Shown here piece by piece: positions 1 to 7,772 of a DNA stretch of 16,707 nt. The position numbers and the translations under genes were made by a program. The DNA lies in assembly GCF_934632265.1 (NCBI RefSeq), contig NZ_CAKTYH010000034.1, positions 1 to 16,707 on the forward strand, read 5' to 3'. This DNA comes from an uncultured Senegalimassilia sp. (lineage in GTDB: Bacteria; Actinomycetota; Coriobacteriia; Coriobacteriales; Eggerthellaceae). How positions within the stretch are numbered: the stretch's first letter is position 1; every line of letters starts with the position of its first letter. The notes below the pieces were generated by a model. It was not told the DNA's origin. It saw only the letters and a program-made list of their open reading frames with translations, and searched no databases.

Positions 1-649
1 CTTCGCCACCGCCGACGTTCCCGACGACTGGGATTTCGCGCTGCAGCTCAACCGCTTTAGGAATACCGTTGCGGCGCTGCACGACGCCGGGCTCGAGACC
101 GGGCTTGTGCACTGCGACAACACCCCCGGCACGGTGCTTCACCCGGAGTGTCAGTTCGACATGTGCCGTGTGGGCGTCGGCCTCTACGGACTGCAGCCCG
201 CCGAGACGACCATCGGCGTGATTGACCTCGAGCCCGCGATGAGCGTTCGCGGCCGCGTGACGCGCGTGGTGTATCCCGAGGTCGGGGCGGGTGTCGGCTA
301 CGGCATGACATATCGCGTGCCCAAGCGCAACGTGCAGATCGCCACCGTGCCCATCGGTTACGCGGACGGCCTCTCGCGCACGCTGTCCAACAACATGGAC
401 GTGATCGTCAACGGGCGCCGCCAGCGCCAGGTGGGCAACATCTGCATGGACCAGTGCATGTTCGAGGTGGATTTGCGCAGCTACGCGCGCCGTCGCCGCG
501 TCGATCCCCAGGTGGGCGACGAGGTCCTCATCGTGGGCCAGCAAGGCGACGCCATGGTCACCATCGAGGAGATGTGCGAAACCCTGAACACCATCCCGCA
601 CGAGTTGTGCATCGGCTTCGCCCAGCGCATGCCGCGCTACTACGTGTAG
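1..649 (+). CDS. alr: Alanine racemase, C-terminal part (5' end outside window)
   Basis: PLP-dependent interconversion of L- and D-alanine, supplying D-Ala for peptidoglycan. The reading frame is open from base 2, so the gene enters from the left; about 215 residues are visible. Family landmarks are in order: FATADVPDD, then HCDNTPG (the usual H-x-x-N-S region), then CRVGVGLYGLQP holding the conserved Arg of the PLP pyridine contact, GVGYGMTY with the Tyr that acts as the second catalytic base, PIGYADGLSR, and VGNICMDQCMFEV. The C-terminus ends MPRYYV, as in many family members. The Lys that carries PLP lies upstream and is not seen. A bidirectional terminator follows about 150 bases downstream, and the next gene, proC, converges on it. 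The frame is intact, so this is an edge truncation and not a pseudogene. The region 650-795 holds only small inverted repeats (674-703 and 755-773). Confidence 0.96.
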   Translation, partial: FATADVPDDWDFALQLNRFRNTVAALHDAGLETGLVHCDNTPGTVLHPECQFDMCRVGVGLYGLQPAETTIGVIDLEPAMSVRGRVTRVVYPEVGAGVGYGMTYRVPKRNVQIATVPIGYADGLSRTLSNNMDVIVNGRRQRQVGNICMDQCMFEVDLRSYARRRRVDPQVGDEVLIVGQQGDAMVTIEEMCETLNTIPHELCIGFAQRMPRYYV

Positions 650-795
650 GCGGGGAAGCGGGCTTGCGCCGCGTTGGCGAACCAGGCTTGGGCCTTTCGC
701 CAAGTCGAGGAACGGCGAACTCCGGTACTTTTTGGCTTGAGTGGCTCTCGAATAGGGTTTCGTGGCAAAACCCAAGCGCCTTTGATGAGCGAATA

Positions 796-835
796 AAAAG
801 CTCCCATTTCCGAACTATCGGGAATGGGAGCTTTT
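796..835. terminator. Bidirectional intrinsic terminator between alr and proC
   Basis: Near-perfect hairpin: 796-811 pairs with 820-835 with one G-U wobble, and two more pairs close the loop, leaving a 4-base loop ACTA. The stem starts AAAAG and ends CTTTT, so both strands give a U-run. The minus-strand run (five T then ATT) is the longer, fitting proC, whose stop lies about 110 bases away. It also sits downstream of alr on the plus strand. Confidence 0.85.
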
Positions 836-943
836 CTCGTATGTGCAGGTTTGGGGTTGAGTGAGCATGGCTTTAGGTTCGTCGGGGTTGAAGCCGCGCT
901 TTTCGCTGCGTGCCGCTGCTGCGAGACCTCTTGGCGCCTTCCC

Positions 944-1735
944 CTACTGCAGCGTGGCGTCGACGGCGCTGATGAGCGCGTTGCGCAGGCCGGCGGCCTC
1001 GAGCGCGGCGACGCCCTTGATGGTGGTGCCGCCGGGGCTGCACACGGCGTCCTTCATGGCGCCGGGATGCGTGCCGGTGGCCAGATGCAGCTGCGCGGTG
1101 CCGGCCATCATCTGCGCCGCCAGGCGATACGCGGTGGCGCGGGGCAGGCCGTTCTTCACGCCGCCGTCGGCCAGCGACTCCAGGAACATGGCGGCGAAGG
1201 CGGGGCCGCACCCGGCGACGGCGCTGGCGGTAGAGAGCAGGTTACCCGCAACGGGCTCGATGAGCGCAATGCCGCCGAACAGCCCGGTGAACGTCTCCCA
1301 TTCGTCGGCGCTGAGCGAGTGCTTCTGCTCGCAGGCGATCACGCCGCAACCCACGGCGATGGGCGTGTTGGGGATGGTGGAAAGGTGGTGGCTGCCGGCT
1401 CCCAGCAGGTCCTCGTAGAAGTCGAACAGCAGGCCCGCGGCAACCGACACCACGGCCTTGCCGGCAAGCGCCTCGCGCGCCGGCGCCAGCACGTCGGCCA
1501 CCATGTAGGGCTTCACGGCCACGATGACCAGGTCGCTTGCCTCGGCGACTTCGGCAGGGGTGTGCACGGCCTGCGCGCCCAGCGGCTTGCAGCTGGCCTC
1601 CAGCTTGTCGAAGTGCGCGGCGCAAGCGGTGATGCGGCCGCCATCGAAGCCGGCGTGCTCCACCAGCCCCTTCGCCATGGCCTGGGCCATGTTTCCGAAC
1701 CCGATAAAGCCGATGCGTGCGGTGCTTGCGTCCAT
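944..1735 (-). CDS. proC: Pyrroline-5-carboxylate reductase
   Basis: Catalyses the last step of proline synthesis, reducing 1-pyrroline-5-carboxylate with NAD(P)H in the cytosol. The protein is 263 residues, the usual family length. The N-terminal Rossmann motif IGFIGFGNMAQAM is at residues 8-20. IPNTPIAVGCG is in the middle. The C-terminal dimerisation domain carries AVAGCGPAF and the family signature DAVCSPGGTTIKG around residues 229-241. The open frame continues far upstream, but the start at 1735 is fixed by GGAG a few bases ahead of the ATG and by the beginning of the Rossmann strand; the upstream extension is low-complexity and non-coding. It appears monocistronic: 349 bases of repeat-rich spacer separate it from the esterase gene upstream on the same strand. 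The terminator at 796-835 probably ends its transcript. Confidence 0.96.
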   Translation of the reverse strand: MDASTARIGFIGFGNMAQAMAKGLVEHAGFDGGRITACAAHFDKLEASCKPLGAQAVHTPAEVAEASDLVIVAVKPYMVADVLAPAREALAGKAVVSVAAGLLFDFYEDLLGAGSHHLSTIPNTPIAVGCGVIACEQKHSLSADEWETFTGLFGGIALIEPVAGNLLSTASAVAGCGPAFAAMFLESLADGGVKNGLPRATAYRLAAQMMAGTAQLHLATGTHPGAMKDAVCSPGGTTIKGVAALEAAGLRNALISAVDATLQ

Positions 1736-1862
1736 TTCGTCTCCTTCGCCGTGTTGCTCCCGTTGTCCGCGATTCGCGTTGCAGATGATTTTACGCCATC
1801 GCCATGTCCAGCGTGTGACGAAGCATGCGGGCGGTGAAGGAGCTGCGCCCGGTACAGCGGCT

Positions 1863-2004
1863 TTTGCACTAGCGCAAATCTGGCAAGCGGTCGGGCGGCA
1901 AGACGCCCATTTGGCAAGCGGCCGGGCGGCGGGATGGGCAGCCGGCGAAGCAGCCGGGCGGCAAGGGGCGCCAGCTGGAAAGGCTGCTTTTGCGCTAGCG
2001 CAAA
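1863..2004. repeat. Pair of 16-bp palindromes flanking a tandem array
   Basis: The perfect palindrome TTTGCGCTAGCGCAAA lies at 1989-2004, and a one-base variant, TTTGCACTAGCGCAAA, at 1863-1878. They share flanks (GGCT or GGCTGCT before, YCTG after), so the repeated unit is about 24 bases. Neither is followed by a T-run on either strand, which argues against ordinary terminators. They lie in the spacer between the esterase 3' end and proC. They may belong to an interspersed REP-like family, but only these two copies are visible here. Confidence 0.6.
1881..1973. repeat. Three degenerate 31-bp tandem repeats
   Basis: Units start at 1881, 1912 and 1943, each beginning with a variant of GGCAAGCGGCCGGGCGGC and then diverging. 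The period is 31. The array fills the space between the two palindromes at 1863 and 1989. No gene is evident in 1736-2084; the minus-strand open frame running through it is only an extension of the proC frame. Confidence 0.6.
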
Positions 2005-2084
2005 CCTGATCGATTAAAGGTTTGCGGTGCTCGCCCAGTGCAAAGGCCGCGTTATCGCGTTGTTTCGCCGGTGGTTCAGCTGGG

Positions 2085-2807
2085 CTACCGGCCCAGTGCC
2101 CAGGCGATGCCCTTCGCCATGCGTGGGGCGGGGTCCTTGAAGTGGTTGCCGGGGTTTTGCTCGAAGGCGGTGGGCACGCCTCTGGCTTCGAACAGCTCGA
2201 CGACGTCGTGCGTGCCTTGCGCCACGTTGCGCAAAAGCCGGCTTGGCGTGCGCGCCTCCTTGCTGCCAAGCGAGAAATATGCGCAGGCGGGCTTGCAGGC
2301 GAACTCGCTTGCGGCGGCGTAGTCGGTGAAATCCGGGTACCACAGCGACCCCGATGCGCTCGCGATGCATCCGAAAGACGCGCTGTTGAAGCAGGCCCAC
2401 GTTGCGAACAGCCCGGCAAGCGAGTAACCCGCCAGCACGCGTTGCTCAGGCTTGCGCGGCGCGTCACCTTCGACACGCGGGATGATCTCGCTTTCAAGCA
2501 GGCGGAGCTGCTCGTTCGCCTTGCCCGCAAACGGCGCGTCGTCAGCGAATAGCCCGGGGCATTCCCAAGGCGTCAGGTCGTCGTTCCAGCAACGAGGCCG
2601 TATGGCCGCAAGCACGAAATCCCGGCAGCCAAGCTCGCGGCATAGCCGCAGCACCTCAGATCCATCGCCATCATGAACATGCAGGTAAACCACCGGAACC
2701 TCGCCCGAGAAGGCGGGGCTCGCTTCGCCTGCGCAATGCGCCGGCGCGTGCACGGTAACGTGGTTGCCGCGAGCTTCGAATTCCCTGATTATGTCTTCGC
2801 CACCCAT
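2085..2807 (-). CDS. Putative serine esterase, alpha/beta-hydrolase fold
   Basis: Predicted cytosolic hydrolase of 240 residues resembling the Esterase D / enterochelin-esterase group (PF00756-like). Strand VVYLHVHDGDG (39-49) is a typical first core strand and oxyanion loop. The nucleophile elbow is GYSLAG with Ser129. ASGSLWYP follows, as in this group. The likely catalytic His is His222 in GNHF. The acid is unclear: the usual family position reads LGSKEART, so Glu184 is a candidate. There is no signal peptide. A TTG at 2825 would add six residues, but the ATG at 2807 has GAGG seven bases upstream and is preferred. It lies 29 bases downstream of the PARG-like gene on the same strand and is probably cotranscribed with it. 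The substrate is not predictable from sequence. Confidence 0.8.
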   Translation of the reverse strand: MGGEDIIREFEARGNHVTVHAPAHCAGEASPAFSGEVPVVYLHVHDGDGSEVLRLCRELGCRDFVLAAIRPRCWNDDLTPWECPGLFADDAPFAGKANEQLRLLESEIIPRVEGDAPRKPEQRVLAGYSLAGLFATWACFNSASFGCIASASGSLWYPDFTDYAAASEFACKPACAYFSLGSKEARTPSRLLRNVAQGTHDVVELFEARGVPTAFEQNPGNHFKDPAPRMAKGIAWALGR

Positions 2808-2836
2808 TGTTTTGCCTCGCACCAAGCGCCGATTCG

Positions 2837-3697
2837 CTAGGAGCGGAAGGTGATTCCTTCGGGCAGGTCGTTGGGGTCGAAATCGTCCTCGTCGTCCTCT
2901 TCGGGCTCGATGGGCGCGACGGCGACGGGCGCAGGTTCGCGCTCTTCGCCGAACGCGTCCTCGAACGGGGCGAACACGGCGCGCGGCACGGCGAACGTGA
3001 TGTGGCCGATGGCCCCAGGGTGCGCGGCGATCCAGGCGCGGAACAGCTCGATGACCACTTCGGCATCGAAGCCCTGCGGGCCTGCGCCGAATGCGCCCAC
3101 GATCAGCGTTTCGGCCCCGTTAGCTGCGGCGATGCGCAGCAGCGCCTCCACGCGCGCACGCAGTGCCGTCTCGACCTCGCGCTCGGAGCGATGGTTTTCC
3201 AGCGCATGGGTGCGGTTGGGCTCGGGGATGGCCAGCACGTCGGCGCGGCGGATATCGCCGTCGTGGACGAACGTCACCTGGGGCAGGTACAGCGCGCGAT
3301 CAGTGTAGAGCTGGCCGGACGCAAACCCGCGGTTTGCGGCATGGTACGTGCTTTTGCAGCCGCACAAAACCGGGTACAGGTTGCTCTCCGAGCACAGAAT
3401 CTGCTCGGGCCCGAACGCGCCGTCCTCGTACGCGCCGCCCGGGCGCATGAACGAGCACGGGTCCACGACCACGGTCTTACCCTTCGCGCTATGCACCGCC
3501 TTCACGGTGAAATCGCTGGTCACGCTGGTGGTGGTTGCCGCACCGTCCTCGACTTCGGGCAGTTTCAGCTCGCGCCCCTCGCCATCTTCATAGATGATCG
3601 CGGCGTCGATGGTCTCCTGGGTGTCCTTGGAAAACGCCCCGCGCATCAGCGCAAGGTTGCTTGCAGCGGCGGCTTTTCTCTCATCGCGTGTGGGCAT
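2837..3697 (-). CDS. TIGR02452/DUF2263 microbial-type PARG-like protein with altered active site
   Basis: A 286-residue protein of the bacterial-type poly(ADP-ribose) glycohydrolase family, whose macrodomain core binds and cleaves ADP-ribose polymers. Family features: N-terminal helical region, strand TVVVDPCSFMRPGGAYEDGA, LCSESNLYPVL, the late strand ETLIVGAFGAGPQGF, and ITFAVP near the end. The family signature GGG-x(6-8)-QEE is not intact: the sequence reads GGAYEDGAFGPEQ, so the third Gly is Ala and QEE is PEQ, with Gln at the catalytic Glu position in an ungapped alignment. The fold and binding are therefore supported but glycohydrolase activity is doubtful. An acidic tail (EPEEDDEDDFDPNDLPEG) ends the protein. 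The start is well set by AAGGAG five bases before ATG. It is the first gene of a likely operon with the esterase. Confidence 0.85.
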   Translation of the reverse strand: MPTRDERKAAAASNLALMRGAFSKDTQETIDAAIIYEDGEGRELKLPEVEDGAATTTSVTSDFTVKAVHSAKGKTVVVDPCSFMRPGGAYEDGAFGPEQILCSESNLYPVLCGCKSTYHAANRGFASGQLYTDRALYLPQVTFVHDGDIRRADVLAIPEPNRTHALENHRSEREVETALRARVEALLRIAAANGAETLIVGAFGAGPQGFDAEVVIELFRAWIAAHPGAIGHITFAVPRAVFAPFEDAFGEEREPAPVAVAPIEPEEDDEDDFDPNDLPEGITFRS

Positions 3698-4120
3698 GGT
3701 ATCTCCTTAAGGCAGATGATTCGACTTATCGTTCATCGTAACAGCTGGCAAGCCAGCCCCCGCCCGATGTTTCCGCGATTTAACGCAACCGTCAGCAACG
3801 GCGCCCCATCGGCGCCGGGCGGCATCCGAGCGGCATCCAGCCGACGGCGAAGGAGCTCGGTGCGCGTCGAGCGGCGCGCGGCCGATGGCGACGGACCCCG
3901 CCGCTAGTTTGCTGCTGTTGTGCTAGGCTGTTGACCAAGGAAAACGTTGCCGATGTTGTGCGGATGCGCGGATACTGGCCTAGCTGCCTGGTCGAGCTTC
4001 TTCGCATCGCTTGCGGCTTTGCCTATTGCATCGCGAGTACATCCTCGGCTGGCGCGGTTCGCAAACCCGCCAGCCAGGCGGCGTGCGCGCCGCTGGATAA
4101 CGCACGGAAAGGGGCAAACC
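3698..4120. other. Non-coding divergent spacer between PARG-like gene and uracil-DNA glycosylase gene
   Basis: 423 bases with no convincing gene. Close to the PARG-like start lies a perfect 14-bp inverted repeat, GCTGGCAAGCCAGC, at 3744-3757, which on the minus strand contains TTGCCA, a possible -35 element. An open frame beginning at 3947 reads into the glycosylase gene, but its first part is Arg/Ala-rich filler without a ribosome binding site. No RNA gene was recognised. Confidence 0.5.
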
Positions 4121-4735
4121 ATGCCGAAACCGCATATCCCGCTCGATGAGCTGCGCGTGCAGGTTGAGTCATGTCGCCGCTGCCCGCTGTGCGACGGCCG
4201 CACGCAAACGGTATTCGGCGTGGGTAACCCGCATGCGCGCGTGATGTTCATCGGCGAGGCGCCGGGCAAAAACGAGGATCTGCAGGGCGAGCCGTTCATC
4301 GGTGCCGCCGGGCACTACCTCAACGAGCTGCTCGGGTGCGCCGGTTTGCGCCGCGAGGACGTGTTCATCGCCAACGTGCTGAAATGTCGCCCTCCCGGAA
4401 ACCGCGACCCGCGACCCGAGGAGATCCAAACCTGCACGCCGTACCTGCGCGAGCAAACGCGCACCATCGACCCGGAAGTCCTGGTCACGCTTGGGAAGTT
4501 CTCCACGCAGTTCGTCCTGAAGACGCAGGTGGGTATCACGCGCCTCCACGGCCGCGTGCAGCGAGCGGGCAAGTTCCTCGTCTTTCCCATCTTCCATCCC
4601 GCCGCCGCGCTCTACGACGGCGCAAAACGCGAGGCCCTGGAAAACGACTTCGTAACCCTCGGCCAGGTGCTGCGCCAACTTGACGAGCAAAAGGCTCAGG
4701 CGGCGAAAGCGGCGCAGCAGCAAAACGGGGAATAG
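4121..4735 (+). CDS. Family 4 (Fe-S) uracil-DNA glycosylase
   Basis: Removes uracil from DNA as the first step of base excision repair. It is 204 residues, a usual length for family 4. The four iron-sulfur cysteines are present with family spacing: Cys18 (or Cys21) and Cys21 (or Cys24) in SCRRCPLC, Cys89 in [13 protein letters not shown], and Cys105 in IQTCTPYL. Motif GEAPGKNED is at residues 45-53, and the second active-site motif FHPAA includes His159. The C-terminus after about residue 188 is a Gln/Ala/Lys tail ([16 protein letters not shown]). The start ATG follows GGAAAGGGG; a longer upstream frame is rejected. The last 15 codons and stop are duplicated 6.7 kb downstream at 11396-11446 (see findings). 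A short 19-bp direct repeat follows at 4757-4794. Confidence 0.95.
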   Translation: MPKPHIPLDELRVQVESCRRCPLCDGRTQTVFGVGNPHARVMFIGEAPGKNEDLQGEPFIGAAGHYLNELLGCAGLRREDVFIANVLKCRPPGNRDPRPEEIQTCTPYLREQTRTIDPEVLVTLGKFSTQFVLKTQVGITRLHGRVQRAGKFLVFPIFHPAAALYDGAKREALENDFVTLGQVLRQLDEQKAQAAKAAQQQNGE

Positions 4736-4756
4736 CCGCACGGGGGAGAAGGCCGC

Positions 4757-4794
4757 GAAAGAGCCGGAAGGGCGGGAAAGAACCGGAAGGGCCG
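4757..4794 (+). repeat. Two adjacent 19-bp direct repeats after the glycosylase gene
   Basis: Units at 4757-4775 and 4776-4794 (GAAAGAGCCGGAAGGGCGG and a two-base variant). They lie immediately downstream of the glycosylase stop, at the edge where composition changes from G/C-rich to A/T-richer. Function unknown; possibly slippage. Confidence 0.55.
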
Positions 4795-4879
4795 TTTGCT
4801 CGCGTCTAAACGTTGTTGACGATGTCGAAGTTGGGACTGTGCGATATAGCGTGTTTTCCGACTGAGCGTTTCCTGATGA

Positions 4880-4968
4880 TTATCGATGTCTTCTTATCGA
4901 TTCGAATCGGTCGTTACCGAAAAATGGTCGATAGCTACATTGCCGCATCGCCATAATGATGGCATCAT
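4880..4968 (+). promoter_or_regulatory. Candidate promoter/operator region of the first ChW gene
   Basis: A/T-rich spacer holding several symmetric elements: the direct repeat TTATCGAT at 4880-4887 and 4894-4901 (14 bases apart), the perfect 12-bp palindrome CGATTCGAATCG at 4898-4909, and ATGATG-G-CATCAT at 4956-4968. A possible promoter is TTGCCG (4940-4945) and CATCAT (4963-4968) with 17 bases between; each matches consensus at four of six positions. If it is real, the last palindrome would overlap the -10 element and transcription would begin some 30 bases before the ATG. Confidence 0.3.
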
Positions 4969-5004
4969 AAAAATTACTGATATATCCCTTTCTCAGGAGT
5001 TTCC

Positions 5005-7683
5005 ATGCGCTTTTCGAAAAAGAAAACGGCGTTGTCTCTTGTGCTGGCGACGTCTTTAGCGATGTCCGTGCCCTTCCCTTCCGCATTTGCTTTGGAGGAG
5101 GGGAGCGCTTCCGGCTCCGGTCGCGCTGAGCAGCCGTCTACTTCAGCCGTGTTCCCTTCGGAGCAAGGCGAGGATACGGTTTCCTCGGGCGCCGAAGATA
5201 TCGGGGGGTCGACGTCTGTCGATAGCGGGGCTTCTGACGGGAGCGAGGCTCCTTCTGCCGGCGATTCTGCTGACAAGAATGGGCAGCCTGCCATCAACAA
5301 CGCTGCTGAAGAGAGCCGTGAGCAGCCTGGTACCGATGCGAAGGTTGCCGAGGAAGCGGTTCCGCTACAATCTGACTCTGCCGAAAAGGCCGCGGCGGAT
5401 AAGAGCTTGCAGAAAATTGCATCGGTCGACTATCAGGCGCATGTTTCGAGTATAGGCTGGCAGTCGTGGGTTAAAAATGGATTGAAGGCGGGCACAACGG
5501 GCCGTTCCTTGAGCATGGAGGGTCTGAAAATCAAGCTATCGTCCGCTTCCGGTGGCATTTCGTATCAGGCGCATGTTTCGAACATCGGTTGGCAGTCTCA
5601 GGTTGCTGATGGCGCCTTGGCGGGAACGACGGGCCGCTCTTTGGGGATAGAGGCGATCAAAATCTCCCTTACGGGGGAGGTCGCTAGCGAATATGACGTG
5701 TACTATCGTGTGCATAGCGCAAATCTTGGCTGGCTTGGCTGGGCTAGGAATGGCGAGGCTGCAGGTTCCGCCGGTCGTGGTCTTGCCGTCCAGGCGATTG
5801 AGATCAAGCTTGTCGAGAAGGGCGCAACCTTCTCCGGATATGGTTCAGCTGCGGCATTCAGCGAGCCGATGATCTCTTATTCCGCTCATGTTTCAAGCAT
5901 CGGGTGGCGTTCTGCTTCAAGCGATGGCGCAACGGCTGGCACGACTGGGCGTTCCCTTGCGCTCGAGGCTCTGAGCGTCAAGAACGCTTCAACGCAGGTT
6001 GGCGGTTCTGTCATCGGCCAAGCCTATGTGATGCATTCGGGTTGGCAATCCGAAGTTGCTAATGGGACTGTTGGAACCACTGGTAAAGCCCTCCCTTTGC
6101 AGGCGTTAAAGTTCCGCCTTGCTGGTGACCTGGCCGCTCGCTATGACGTCTACTATCGTGTGCATGTTTCGAATATCGGCTGGATGGGTTGGGCGTCGAA
6201 CGGTTCATCTGCTGGTTCTCTTGGTTCCGGCAATCAGATCGAGGCAGTTCAGATTCGACTGGTTTCCAAGGGTTCCGGCGCTCCCGGAAGCACTTCTGAT
6301 TCGTATCGCGGGTGTGGGCTGAATTATCAAGCTCATTCCGAAAGCTATGGTTGGCTGGCTCCTGTGACTTCGGGAAAGACGGCGGGAACCGTCGGAAAAG
6401 CGAAGCGTCTCGAAGCTCTCGAGATTTCCTTGGGCGACCAGAAGTACTCGGGGTCGATCAGCTACCAGGCGCATGTTTCCGGAATCGGTTGGATGGATTG
6501 GCGATCTGACGGAAGCGTTGCAGGGACTACTGGCCAGCGCAGGTCGATCCAGGCTTTGAAAATCAAGCTTTCGGGCGAGATGTCCGATCATTACGACATT
6601 TATTACAGGGTTCATTCGGAAGGTTTCGGCTGGCTCGATTGGGCAAAGAACGGCGATGTCGCCGGTACTACCGGATGCTCGCTGCGTGCTGAAGCCGTTC
6701 AGGTGAAGCTTGTTCCCAAGGGATCTTCTGCTCCTGGCTCTACTGCGCATCCTTCTTATACCCTGGCATTTTCGTATAAGGCAAATGTCCGCAACAGCGG
6801 CTGGCAGGGCTCAAAAACCAGTGGTGGCGTAGCAGGCACTACCGGCAAGGGTCTCGCAATTGATCAGCTGTCCATGTCCCTTAAGGGAACGAATATCGGC
6901 GGGAATATCCAGTATTCCGTTCATTCGTCTAATGTTGGCTGGCAAGATTACGTCAATGCCGATAGCGTCGCTGGTGTTTCGGGAAAGCAAATCGAAGCTA
7001 TTAAGATTCGTCTAACGGGAGATCTGTCTTCTCGATTCGATGTATGGTATCGCGTTCATGCTCAAAATATCGGTTGGATGGGCTGGACGAAGAACGGTGC
7101 TAGTGCGGGCACTTCCAAGCTTGGGTATCAAGCGGAAGCAGTCCAGATCGAGATTCTGCCTAAAGGCAGTGCTGCCCCTGGGTCGACCGCTAAACCGTAT
7201 CGTGACAAGCTGTATGCAAATCAAGCAGTGAAGCGCTCTGATGGGACGTATGTTTGGTACAACGGCAACGGAAATGCGGACCGTGGCGCTGCGGTGAACA
7301 AGATTATGAGCACGGCGAGGTCTTTGCTTGGCGTTCCCTATGTTTGGCTTGGTGTTTACCCTTATGACGGAGGTATGGATTGCGCTTCGTTCACCTGGTA
7401 CTTGTATAAGCAGCTTGGTATCGATATCGGATTCGAGACTTATGATCAGATGTTCTCCGGCAAGCGCGTCGGATCTCTGGCAGAAGCAAAGCCCGGCGAT
7501 CTTATCCTTATGTACAACGGCGGCTGGCCAAATTACAATCCCGCCCTCTACGAGCACGTGGTCCTTTATGCTGGCAATGGGATGATTTACGAAGAGCCAA
7601 CGTTTGGTGGACGCTGCCAATATGTCCCCCTGTCCTCCAAAGGAGCTTCGACCATTTTGATTCGAAGGATTCTTGCGGATTAG
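5005..7683 (+). CDS. Secreted ChW-repeat protein with C-terminal NlpC/P60 peptidase
   Basis: A predicted exported cell-wall hydrolase of 892 residues. Signal peptide: MRFSKKK, hydrophobic core, probable cleavage after PSAFA (about residue 29). Residues 30-140 are a Ser/Glu/Ala-rich linker. Residues about 141-730 hold twelve ChW repeats (PF07538 type; each has H-x(4-5)-GW and GTTG), arranged as four triads A-B-C, in which the C repeat opens with YDVYYRVH or similar and triads tend to end KGSxAPGST. The C-terminal NlpC/P60 domain (about 765-892) has catalytic Cys793 in GMDCASF and His851 in YEHVVLYAG; the third polar position is unclear (MIYEEP). Expected role: cutting peptide stems in peptidoglycan, with the repeats giving surface attachment. 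There is no LPxTG motif. CAGGAG five bases before ATG sets the start. Codons are A/T-richer than in the flanking genes. Confidence 0.9.
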   Translation: MRFSKKKTALSLVLATSLAMSVPFPSAFALEEGSASGSGRAEQPSTSAVFPSEQGEDTVSSGAEDIGGSTSVDSGASDGSEAPSAGDSADKNGQPAINNAAEESREQPGTDAKVAEEAVPLQSDSAEKAAADKSLQKIASVDYQAHVSSIGWQSWVKNGLKAGTTGRSLSMEGLKIKLSSASGGISYQAHVSNIGWQSQVADGALAGTTGRSLGIEAIKISLTGEVASEYDVYYRVHSANLGWLGWARNGEAAGSAGRGLAVQAIEIKLVEKGATFSGYGSAAAFSEPMISYSAHVSSIGWRSASSDGATAGTTGRSLALEALSVKNASTQVGGSVIGQAYVMHSGWQSEVANGTVGTTGKALPLQALKFRLAGDLAARYDVYYRVHVSNIGWMGWASNGSSAGSLGSGNQIEAVQIRLVSKGSGAPGSTSDSYRGCGLNYQAHSESYGWLAPVTSGKTAGTVGKAKRLEALEISLGDQKYSGSISYQAHVSGIGWMDWRSDGSVAGTTGQRRSIQALKIKLSGEMSDHYDIYYRVHSEGFGWLDWAKNGDVAGTTGCSLRAEAVQVKLVPKGSSAPGSTAHPSYTLAFSYKANVRNSGWQGSKTSGGVAGTTGKGLAIDQLSMSLKGTNIGGNIQYSVHSSNVGWQDYVNADSVAGVSGKQIEAIKIRLTGDLSSRFDVWYRVHAQNIGWMGWTKNGASAGTSKLGYQAEAVQIEILPKGSAAPGSTAKPYRDKLYANQAVKRSDGTYVWYNGNGNADRGAAVNKIMSTARSLLGVPYVWLGVYPYDGGMDCASFTWYLYKQLGIDIGFETYDQMFSGKRVGSLAEAKPGDLILMYNGGWPNYNPALYEHVVLYAGNGMIYEEPTFGGRCQYVPLSSKGASTILIRRILAD

Positions 7684-7697
7684 CGGAATACGCACAC

Positions 7698-7737
7698 AAA
7701 GAAGGGTTGCGGCGCTTTATCGCCGCAACCCTTCTTT
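7698..7737 (+). terminator. Intrinsic terminator of the first ChW gene
   Basis: Perfect 17-bp stem: 7698-7714 (AAAGAAGGGTTGCGGCG) pairs with 7721-7737, with loop CTTTAT. It begins 14 bases after the stop at 7683, and the right arm ends in CTTCTTT. The tail runs into a TATAAT sequence that may serve the next gene. Confidence 0.85.
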
Positions 7738-7742
7738 ATAAT
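7737..7742 (+). promoter_or_regulatory. Candidate -10 element of the second ChW gene
   Basis: Consensus TATAAT, 31 bases before the chosen ATG at 7773 and overlapping the last base of the terminator stem. No good -35 is seen at 16-18 bases: that space is inside the hairpin (CTTTAT at 7715-7720 is the nearest). The position is right for a short leader, but the missing -35 keeps confidence low. Confidence 0.35.
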
Positions 7743-7772
7743 GGCATGCGAGTGGATATGGAAAGGTGTGAA

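Noticed and set aside
1736..2530. Upstream extension of the proC frame
   Set aside because: Repeat-derived Ala/Pro/Arg filler that also overlaps the esterase gene in another frame; proC has a proper start and ribosome site at 1735.
3947..4120. Longer N-terminus for the uracil-DNA glycosylase
   Set aside because: Arg/Ala-rich, no ribosome site at its start, while the ATG at 4121 has one and gives the usual family length.
4736..5004. c-di-AMP (ydaO-type) riboswitch ahead of a wall hydrolase gene
   Set aside because: Actinobacterial hydrolase genes often have one, but I find none of its conserved core and the likely leader is too short.
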